64,000 nt of DNA from an uncultured Bacteroidales bacterium (GTDB lineage Bacteria > Bacteroidota > Bacteroidia > Bacteroidales > Muribaculaceae). Of this stretch, positions 46,787-52,989 are shown piece by piece. The notes beneath the pieces are model-generated. The model searched no databases and was not told the DNA's origin. It saw only the letters and a list, made by a program, of their open reading frames with translations. The stretch lies in NCBI GenBank assembly GCA_900542185.1, contig UQMZ01000008.1, positions 31,405 through 95,404 on the forward strand. Reading direction: 5' to 3'. The position numbers and the translations under genes were made by a program. Each line of letters starts with the position of its first letter. Positions within the stretch are counted from its first letter, which is position 1.

Positions 46787-47354
46787 TGACTCATAGATTC
46801 ACGCTACATCAAAAGACTGCATGAACAATACAAATTATTATCACAAAATTAATAAAAACCACAACACCATAAAATTATTAACTTAACTTTCGCATATTGG
46901 AACTATTAAAACTGCAAGTCACAGAACTAAGGGCAAAAGCACGCTTCTCCCTTTTCACTGAACTTACAGAACAAACACAGAATAAATATATTGTATTTGT
47001 GACGTCTTTCGCCATTTGTCACAGATCCTGCTGTCGCAGGTGCCGGAACTTGCTCAGAATACTTCTGTGATAATTCACGTTGCCGTCTAAGACGGCTCTG
47101 TGCTATGGCCGAGTCTGGCCCGAAGATGCGTAAGAAAAAGTTCTGTGTCTTTCTGTCTGTTCTGTGCGGATGCAAGGCATCCGAATAGTTCTGTGACTTG
47201 CTTTCCATTTAATTCCATCATATAAACCTGTCGAAACTTAAATTTTAATCGAAATGATGCAGTCTTTTGGCGATAAATCCATCTATACGGTGAGTTTATC
47301 AACAACGAAACACCAACAAAACCAATGACAAATTTAATTAACAACATTTCGCTT
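46787..47354. other. Long intergenic region without a supported gene
   Basis: 568 bases. It contains the -7 box of the sigma-barrel gene at 46844-46851 and several scattered TTCTGTG-like words between 46920 and 47215. A minus-strand open frame at 46927-47208 is not convincing (no signal, low-complexity Arg/Ser composition). No consensus promoter for the downstream secreted protein was found. Confidence 0.6.
46844..46851 (-). promoter_or_regulatory. -7 box upstream of the sigma-barrel gene
   Basis: TAATTTTG on the minus strand, start near 46839, 53 bases before the ATG at 46786. No convincing -33 box. Confidence 0.5.
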
Positions 47355-48050
47355 ATGAAACGAATACTACCGCTTGCCCTTATGGCGTCAGCCATAACGT
47401 CGGCTCCTGTAGCTACTGCCTCCGCAGAACGGATCGATCCAGTTACGGTCGAAGATTCCGGATGCCTGAACACACGCTCTAACAGTCAGCATGCACCGGA
47501 TTACGACGCAGACGCATGGTCCATAACATACGTCAACGGCATTCTTACCGTGACATGGGAGAATTTCGTGGCCAACTGCTGTCCCTACGGATTCACCACA
47601 TGGTTTGAGAGGGATGGAAATAACCTGGTTTTCAACGTCCAGGAGAACAGTGCTCTCTGCGAATGCGTATGCGCATTCAACGTCACCTCCACTTTCGGCC
47701 AAATAGAGCCCGGTCATTACACAATCACGTTCCGCAGATACGGCGAGTATATTTTCTCCGGGGCAATCGACCTTAAGGAAGGATCCGCCATCTCGTGGGC
47801 GCCTGCCCAGTCCGGTATCCGCACGGTCGGCCCGACCAACGATCTGATTACGCTGACGCCCGCAGGCATGCTCCATGTCACGGCCGACAAGGAAGTGACC
47901 GTCGAAATCTACGATGCCGCGGGCATGATACGGTTCCGCATGGACGCCGACAGCAGTTCCGACATCGACATCAAGTCCCTGCCGAAAGGCATCTACATCG
48001 CAAAGGCCTCCGACGGCGTCAATTCCGCCACCCTCCGCTTCGTCAGATAA
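47355..48050 (+). CDS. Cys-rich secreted protein with T9SS sorting tail, copy 2
   Basis: 231 residues from ATG 47355, with signal peptide MKRILPLALMASAITSAPVATASAE. Same layout as the gene at 44402-45097: six cysteines in the same places, same spacing, and a C-terminal sorting domain of about 60 residues that differs at about four positions. The 3' halves are nearly identical at DNA level, while the middle has diverged (CxCxC region, charged residues). No TAnnTTTG box was seen upstream, unlike copy 1, so the two copies may be controlled differently, possibly by the sigma factor encoded between them. Confidence 0.78.
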   Translation: MKRILPLALMASAITSAPVATASAERIDPVTVEDSGCLNTRSNSQHAPDYDADAWSITYVNGILTVTWENFVANCCPYGFTTWFERDGNNLVFNVQENSALCECVCAFNVTSTFGQIEPGHYTITFRRYGEYIFSGAIDLKEGSAISWAPAQSGIRTVGPTNDLITLTPAGMLHVTADKEVTVEIYDAAGMIRFRMDADSSSDIDIKSLPKGIYIAKASDGVNSATLRFVR

Positions 48051-48081
48051 CGGAGTTCGACATTCAAAGAAATATATGAAA

Positions 48082-48119
48082 ACGCGAGACTGTATCGAGT
48101 TCGAGATACAGCCTCGCGT
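48082..48119 (+). terminator. Terminator after secreted protein copy 2
   Basis: ACGCGAG-A-CTGTATC pairs with GATACAG-C-CTCGCGT around an 8-base loop, followed by TTTAAT. Diverged version of the hairpin after copy 1, so the duplication included the terminator. Confidence 0.8.
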
Positions 48120-48238
48120 GTTTAATAGTCTCTAAAACTTCGTCTAAACTCAGTTTTTTGTAAAAATCGCGGTTATAATCGCAAAAATTTATACATTTCC
48201 ACTAAAAGGTAATTAAAAGAATTTTGTAATTTCGCGTT

Positions 48239-48700
48239 ATGAAACCTATAATTTGTTGCCTGGCCATATTGAGCATTGCCATGTTGCAAACATCTTGCAA
48301 CACACATAATCATACTTCAACATCGCAAGATAAAATCGATGAGTCAGGAGTATTCTACGAACCCGAACAGCAACCCTACTATCTGCATGGAGACACCAAG
48401 GGCTTGTTGAATGACCTATATACCACTATTTCAGAGACCGCCCCTGCTACACAGGAATGTGTCAAAGGCAGAGCCGTTGTCAGGTTTGATATTTCAAAAG
48501 ACGGCCAAATAGACACCAACTCAATAAAGGTAGTAATAAACAGGTCTGTACCTGACGATTATTTGAAAGCAGCCATAGAAGCAATCAAAAAATTAGGTAA
48601 GTTTGAGCCCGGTAAAATGAACGGAATCCCTAAAAAAGTAACATGGAACCTTCCTATCGTCTATCCTGTTCCTCTTGAATACATAAAGACAACTGAGTAA
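48239..48700 (+). CDS. Small lipoprotein with TonB C-terminal-like domain
   Basis: 153 residues. Lipobox LQTSC at about residue 20. The C-terminal half (CVKGRAVVRFDISKDGQIDTNSIKVVINRSVPDDYLKAAIEAIKKLGKFEPGKMNG, in pieces) is a TonB_C-like fold, but there is no inner-membrane helix or Pro-rich spacer, so it cannot energise receptors like a normal TonB. Such free domains are widespread and of unclear role. AT-rich. A near-consensus TAATTTCG box ends 5 bases before the ATG. Confidence 0.7.
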   Translation: MKPIICCLAILSIAMLQTSCNTHNHTSTSQDKIDESGVFYEPEQQPYYLHGDTKGLLNDLYTTISETAPATQECVKGRAVVRFDISKDGQIDTNSIKVVINRSVPDDYLKAAIEAIKKLGKFEPGKMNGIPKKVTWNLPIVYPVPLEYIKTTE

Positions 48701-48705
48701 ATAAT

Positions 48706-48779
48706 CTCGTCTTTTACACATACAACGGCTGATGTATAATTCTTTCTACCTCTCCATGTCGGGAGTATCGTAAAAAAGT
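48706..48779. repeat. Long direct repeat, left copy
   Basis: About 74 bases matching 49755-49827 at all but about ten positions (shared core GTATAATTCTTTCTACCTCT). Each copy begins a few bases after the stop codon of a different gene (48700 and 49751). Confidence 0.8.
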
Positions 48780-48836
48780 AGGCAATTATAATCATGCTTA
48801 TTTATAGATATAATTCCGTAATTATAAAAAAGTTAT

Positions 48837-48913
48837 TATCTTTGTCCCCGATAAAAACAAAACCCGATAGCTTGATATACAGAAGGCTACCGGGATTCAA
48901 CGCTGCAAAGATA
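48837..48913. promoter_or_regulatory. Facing promoter boxes around a hairpin
   Basis: TATCTTTG (48837-48844) on the plus strand and its exact inverse CAAAGATA (48906-48913) read as -7 boxes pointing at each other; between them CCCGATAGC (48863-48871) and GCTACCGGG (48886-48894) form a stem with one mismatch. Could yield a small structured RNA. Tentative. Confidence 0.4.
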
Positions 48914-48968
48914 GTGTTTTTTGCCTTAAAACAAAACTTTACAAATAGAGCATGAATACTTTTTTACT

Positions 48969-49751
48969 ATGCGCAAATATCTTAAATACATTTTCCCTTT
49001 TGTCTGTGTAATCTTCATTACACACTCAATTTCGGCTAAAAACAGTAGAATTGACCGCTTTGCCGAAGTGGTGGATTCTATACACAGCTCTATGGTATTC
49101 CCTTATAATGTAGCACCGGGAATAGTTCTGACCAATATTGGTGTGGATAAAAATGATAAGCTGCTTGTAATAAACACTCTTAATCCTGAATTTGTTGAGA
49201 GTGTTATTAAAAACGCTTCTTCTGAAAACGGGATAGCCCAACTACTGACTGGCTACGATGAAATATTCTCAATTTCAATGATTGATGCAAAAGCTGGATT
49301 CAGGACAATCGTTACTTATCCAACGGCTGATGGATTAAATAAAACCCAATTTGTTACGGTCCCGGCTTCTGCAATCCCTATAGTCTACTCAAAACTTAAA
49401 AACGGTGACTTTTCTCCTCTTAAACCATATTTGGAAATGTTGGAGTTTACATTTTCTAATATGAAGTTCCCGTTGAAAGTCGTTAATGGAGTCTATTTAA
49501 TCAACGGATTTATTAAAGATAAAGAAGCTAATTGGGTATATCGGATTGAAGGTAATGTTGATTCTTCCAATATCACAGATGATATAATCCAACATAATCG
49601 TATGAACTTAATTAATAATTTGCGTGCTAATATAAACCCCGATTATTTAATTGAAATTGAAGAAAAGGGAATTACCTTGCATTATTCCTATCTTAACGAA
49701 AAGGGTGATTTGTTATATGAATATATTTTCACTGCTGATGATTTGAAATAA
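48969..49751 (+). CDS. Secreted protein of unknown function, AT-rich
   Basis: 260 residues with signal peptide MRKYLKYIFPFVCVIFITHSISA. The remainder is a mixed alpha/beta soluble protein with no Cys, no lipobox and no sorting tail. Not recognised. Codon use is much more AT-rich than the core genes. It lies exactly between the two 74-base direct repeats, consistent with gene gain by recombination or insertion. Confidence 0.65.
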   Translation: MRKYLKYIFPFVCVIFITHSISAKNSRIDRFAEVVDSIHSSMVFPYNVAPGIVLTNIGVDKNDKLLVINTLNPEFVESVIKNASSENGIAQLLTGYDEIFSISMIDAKAGFRTIVTYPTADGLNKTQFVTVPASAIPIVYSKLKNGDFSPLKPYLEMLEFTFSNMKFPLKVVNGVYLINGFIKDKEANWVYRIEGNVDSSNITDDIIQHNRMNLINNLRANINPDYLIEIEEKGITLHYSYLNEKGDLLYEYIFTADDLK

Positions 49752-49754
49752 ACA

Positions 49755-49827
49755 CTTGTCTTTTGCAGCATATAACAGCTGAGTATAATTCTTTCTACCT
49801 CTTCATGTCGGGTGTATCGTAAAAAGT
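49755..49827. repeat. Long direct repeat, right copy
   Basis: Partner of 48706-48779, starting 4 bases after the stop of the AT-rich secreted protein gene. Confidence 0.8.
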
Positions 49828-49861
49828 TTGAATCCTTTTGAATCCTTTAACAGCCATATAC

Positions 49862-49892
49862 TTGTTTAATCCGTTATAATGTTGTAACTTTG
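49862..49892 (+). promoter_or_regulatory. Promoter of the GNAT toxin-antitoxin pair
   Basis: TTG (49862-49864), 20-base spacer, TAACTTTG (49885-49892). Start near 49897, leader about 16 bases. Confidence 0.75.
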
Positions 49893-49912
49893 TACTCTAA
49901 ATAGAATCTAAT

Positions 49913-50089
49913 ATGGCAACTCCAATTAAAGCAGTCCCAATTCTTACAGGCACTTTGGCTGACGATTTTGTACGTCAGGCCGAAGAGAACGAGCGTAAGC
50001 CGCGACACGTGCTTTCTGAAGAAGATGAGAAAAAGATAGCAGAGATAATGCGTCGCTCGCGTGAGTTCGTTCCCTCCTGGCTTAAATAA
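49913..50089 (+). CDS. Small putative antitoxin
   Basis: 58 residues (MATPIKAVPILTGTLADDF ..., ending FVPSWLK). The charged helical stretch in the middle (SEEDEKKIAEIMRRSREF) is typical of small antitoxins. Its stop shares one base with the ATG of the acetyltransferase (TAATG), the usual antitoxin-first arrangement of GNAT toxin pairs. No ribbon-helix-helix motif is obvious, so DNA binding is uncertain. Confidence 0.6.
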   Translation: MATPIKAVPILTGTLADDFVRQAEENERKPRHVLSEEDEKKIAEIMRRSREFVPSWLK

Positions 50090-50694
50090 TGGATGAACCC
50101 ATTTATAATCTCGGGAACGATTGCACTTTGTATAAGCTCAATGAACTTATACTGAAAAACTGTGCTCGTTTCGACTGCGGAGCGGATGATTTAAACGATT
50201 TTTTCGCAAACGATTCTATTGCCTATGAAAGAGATCTCATGGGTAAGACATACTGTTGGCTTGACAATTCAAACGATAGAAAAATCGTTGCCATGATAAC
50301 ACTTGCGAACGCAGGTATTCAGACCACACACTTGCCAAGCAATCCAAAGCGACATATCAATAAGGTCATCTCCTATAACAAACAAGGCCGCACATATCCG
50401 GCTGTTCTTATTGGACGATTAGGCGTGGACAAAGAGTATCAGGGCACTCAATTTCGCATCGGAGCGCAAATCATGGATTTTATTAAGAAATGGTTCTTAA
50501 GCGCCGACAACAAGACCGGGTGCCGTTTTATACTTGTTGACGCCGTAAACAATCCACATACATTGGCATATTACGAACGTAATAACTTCAAGCCCCTTTT
50601 TCCTCGTATCAGTGACGAGAAGTTATTTTATAACATTAGCGAAACCGAGGAATTGAGAACTAGAATGTACTATTTTGATCTGTTGACCTATTGA
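50089..50694 (+). CDS. GNAT acetyltransferase, putative toxin
   Basis: 201 residues. The N-terminal FDCGADDLNDFFANDSIAYERDLMGKTYCWLD pattern (in parts) is typical of GNAT toxins such as the AtaT/TacT class (CG..dLD.Fl). The acetyl-CoA loop reads LGVDKEYQGTQFRIGAQIMDFI, then VDAVNNPHTLAYYERNNFKPL. Toxins of this type acetylate aminoacyl-tRNA. Coupled to the small upstream ORF and followed by a terminator, so this is a two-gene unit. AT-rich, likely mobile. Confidence 0.78.
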   Translation: MDEPIYNLGNDCTLYKLNELILKNCARFDCGADDLNDFFANDSIAYERDLMGKTYCWLDNSNDRKIVAMITLANAGIQTTHLPSNPKRHINKVISYNKQGRTYPAVLIGRLGVDKEYQGTQFRIGAQIMDFIKKWFLSADNKTGCRFILVDAVNNPHTLAYYERNNFKPLFPRISDEKLFYNISETEELRTRMYYFDLLTY

Positions 50695-50768
50695 GGTATT
50701 ACCTTTGGTTCATCATAATGCCTTTGGAGACTTTGGTCGCTCCATTTAGCACTCTAAAAAAGTAAAGT

Positions 50769-50797
50769 CGAGGCTACCACTTAGGCGGTTAGCCTCG
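50769..50797 (+). terminator. Terminator after the GNAT gene
   Basis: CGAGGCTA...TAGCCTCG stem with additional inner pairing, followed by CTTATTTTATT. Confidence 0.8.
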
Positions 50798-50869
50798 CTT
50801 ATTTTATTAGACTCCGCCCTAATAAAAGTTTTTTATTGCGATTGCTTTCCGTTTGTTGGATTTATTTGT

Positions 50870-50877
50870 TAATTTTG
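50870..50877 (+). promoter_or_regulatory. -7 box of the ferritin gene
   Basis: TAATTTTG with a weak TTTC-type -33 region; start near 50882 and a 61-base leader to the ATG at 50943. Confidence 0.6.
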
Positions 50878-50942
50878 TAGTTGGAAAAGCACTGAACATA
50901 ACGATTAGAAATAATCCCAAAACACAATATAACTCAAAAATC

Positions 50943-51425
50943 ATGATCTCAAACAAACTGCAAGACGCAATCAACGGACAGATCGTAGCCGAGATGTGGT
51001 CGGCCAACCTGTACCTGTCCATGTCGTTCTATTTTGACCGCGAGGGTTATACCGGCTTCGCCAGCTGGATGAAGGCCCAGAGCAAGGAGGAGATGGAGCA
51101 CGCCTACGAGATGGCTGACTTCCTGCACAAGCGCGGCGGCAGCGCCCACATCGGCGACATCACTTCCGTACCCCAGAACTGGGAATCGCCCCTGCAGGCA
51201 TTCGAGGAAGTTTACGCTCACGAGTGCAAGGTTTCGGCCATGATCAACGCCCTCCTGGATCTGGCCGAGGAGGAGAAGGACCGCGCAGCCCAGGACTTCA
51301 TGTGGGGCTTCGTAAAAGAACAGGTCGAGGAAGAAGCTACTGCCAGCGGCATCGTAGACCGCATCCGTCGCATGGGCGGCACCGACATCTTCGGTCTCGA
51401 CCAGGAATACGGCAAGCGCAAGTAA
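50943..51425 (+). CDS. ftnA: Bacterial ferritin
   Basis: 160 residues from ATG 50943. Four-helix bundle with ferroxidase ligands in NGQIVAEMWSANLYLSM, QSKEEMEHAYEMADFLHKRGG and FVKEQVEEEATASGIVDRI, matching FtnA. Stores iron as ferric mineral and protects against peroxide. Monocistronic with its own promoter and terminator. Confidence 0.94.
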   Translation: MISNKLQDAINGQIVAEMWSANLYLSMSFYFDREGYTGFASWMKAQSKEEMEHAYEMADFLHKRGGSAHIGDITSVPQNWESPLQAFEEVYAHECKVSAMINALLDLAEEEKDRAAQDFMWGFVKEQVEEEATASGIVDRIRRMGGTDIFGLDQEYGKRK

Positions 51426-51445
51426 TCATACCGTCAGAAAACAGA

Positions 51446-51475
51446 AAAGGTCGCGGAGTCCGTGACCTTTTTTAT
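51446..51475 (+). terminator. Terminator after ferritin
   Basis: AAAGGTCGCGG-AGT-CCGTGACCTTT followed by a T run. Confidence 0.88.
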
Positions 51476-51493
51476 TTTTTAGTTCCTGTATGT

Positions 51494-51889
51494 TTATTGG
51501 TCCAAGGGTATCGGTTTCGATGTCATCATGTCGTAGGTGTTGATGGCGGCTGTCACGGCCACGGCACCGATCACGACCCAGGATATGACGGCAAACCAGT
51601 CGGCCAAGACACTCGTAAACGATTCCTCGGGCAAAGTCAGCTGCCAGCCGTAAACCACGCCGTTAAGATACGGCAACGTCAGCGAGAACAGGAAGCCGAC
51701 GACAAAACCTACGACGGCAGCGACGGTGACGGCTCTGCGGTTTCGCGCCCGCGTCTCAGCCATGCGGCGCTTCACTATCTCGACCGATTCCATGTTCCGC
51801 TCCAGCCGGTTCATAAACCGACGGTCGGACGGCAGCTCAGGCCGGAATTCAGCAAACAGCGATTTCAACTTATCTTCTTCCATAATCAT
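51494..51889 (-). CDS. Two-helix membrane protein, probable anti-sigma factor
   Basis: 131 residues. N-terminal about 45 cytoplasmic residues (DKLKSLFAEFRPELPSDRRFMNRL) resemble the DUF5056 type found with ECF sigma factors, then two membrane helices (VTVAAVVGFVVGFLFSLTL and FAVISWVVIGAVAVTAAI). Its start overlaps the sigma factor stop as ATGA, so the two are coupled and it is the likely anti-sigma factor. Confidence 0.7.
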   Translation of the reverse strand: MIMEEDKLKSLFAEFRPELPSDRRFMNRLERNMESVEIVKRRMAETRARNRRAVTVAAVVGFVVGFLFSLTLPYLNGVVYGWQLTLPEESFTSVLADWFAVISWVVIGAVAVTAAINTYDMMTSKPIPLDQ

Positions 51890-52365
51890 TCGTTTGATAA
51901 TAATCCGCGCAGATGATTCCGGCCACGCGACAGGTGCTGCTTCACCGCATCCTGCGACACTTCCTGAATATCCGCTATTTCCTTGACCGAATACCCCTCC
52001 AAATAAAACAGCAATACCGAAGTCCTCTCCTTTGCAGGCAAACGGTTCAGCGCCTCGTACAGTTCCTGATAGGCGAATCCGGCATCGGCGCCTCCGGGGG
52101 CCGGCAGTTCCTTTGCGTCGTCATACCCTACCGTCAGCCGCCGGCCGCGCTTATGGTTCAGAAAGGTGTTGTAGCCGATGCGGTATATCCAGGCGTTGAA
52201 CTTATCGGCGTCGCGGAATGTGTCGCAAGCCATATAAGCCTTGATATACGCTTCCTGGGCCACGTCGTCGGCTAACGCGGAATCGCCACAGCACAGAGCC
52301 ACCAGAAAGCGCCTGAACGCCTTCTGTGTGGCTTCTACATGAGAAATGAACTGCTCGCGCGTCAT
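51886..52365 (-). CDS. ECF-type sigma factor
   Basis: 159 residues. Region 2 with DDVAQEAYIKAYMACDTFRDADKFNAWIYRIGYN and region 4 with LPAKERTSVLLFYLEGYSVKEIADIQEVSQDAVKQHLSRGRNHLR are clear (motifs given in parts). A conventional, soluble ECF factor followed by a membrane anti-sigma gene; useful contrast to the fused protein at 45245-46786. Confidence 0.9.
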   Translation of the reverse strand: MTREQFISHVEATQKAFRRFLVALCCGDSALADDVAQEAYIKAYMACDTFRDADKFNAWIYRIGYNTFLNHKRGRRLTVGYDDAKELPAPGGADAGFAYQELYEALNRLPAKERTSVLLFYLEGYSVKEIADIQEVSQDAVKQHLSRGRNHLRGLLSNE

Positions 52366-52385
52366 TTACAACTTTACAACAATAA

Positions 52386-52787
52386 TTAATCCTTTACCTG
52401 TTTACGGGTCACGAAATAGACCACCAGATAACTCAGACCAATGGCAAGCGACGCACCTCCGAATACCAATGGAACCGTGACCGGATCGGAAGCGAATTCG
52501 GTTCCCATGCAGGCGGACACTATGCCCACGATACACAACCCCAGGCCGACGAACGTGAACATACAGCCGCGCAGCAGACGCAGGTTCAGGATCTCGCGAG
52601 CTGTTTTGCGAGGCTTCTGCAGAGCCTCGGCCAGTTTGTCGGCGTCAGGACCGCAGTTGGCCTCGATGGCCTTCATCAGGATTTCGGCACGCTTGTTCTC
52701 AGCGTTGACCTGCGACCAGTAATAGATGCCCACAATCGCCACCGGCAGCACCACACACACAAAGATAGGAACTAATATATCCACCAT
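52386..52787 (-). CDS. DUF6249-like membrane protein
   Basis: 133 residues with an N-terminal membrane helix (ILVPIFVCVVLPVAIVGIYYW), a short helical linker and two C-terminal helices. Pattern and position before an ECF sigma factor match DUF6249 proteins in Bacteroidetes; the function is unknown. 20 bases from the sigma gene, so it probably belongs to the same transcript. Confidence 0.65.
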   Translation of the reverse strand: MVDILVPIFVCVVLPVAIVGIYYWSQVNAENKRAEILMKAIEANCGPDADKLAEALQKPRKTAREILNLRLLRGCMFTFVGLGLCIVGIVSACMGTEFASDPVTVPLVFGGASLAIGLSYLVVYFVTRKQVKD

Positions 52788-52930
52788 AATGTCTATAAGT
52801 TTAATTGTTTAACGTCATTCTTACGACCGTTCTTATCAGCGGTCTCACATTATAGACACAACGCACTTCCAAAAGGTGACATCCTATCATTAATTTTTGA
52901 CAGGAGAACAGTAGAAACAGGTGATTATAA

Positions 52931-52964
52931 AAAAGAGGGCCCGACCGCTGCGGATCGGGACCTC
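52931..52964 (-). terminator. Terminator of the EF-G2-like gene
   Basis: On the minus strand GAGG..CCCGA / TCGGG..CCTC stem followed by a T run, 25 bases after the stop at 52990. Confidence 0.85.
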
Positions 52965-52989
52965 GATTGTTTCTGTATGATGCCGGTTA

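Noticed and set aside
46927..47208. 93-codon minus-strand open frame between the sigma-barrel gene and the second secreted protein
   Set aside because: Composition is low-complexity Arg/Ser/Gln, no signal or domain, no promoter or ribosome site, and it overlaps scattered TTCTGTG-like repeats; it looks like a chance frame.
48969..49751. Insertion sequence carrying a transposase between the direct repeats
   Set aside because: The enclosed protein has a signal peptide and no transposase motifs, and the repeats are far longer than target-site duplications.
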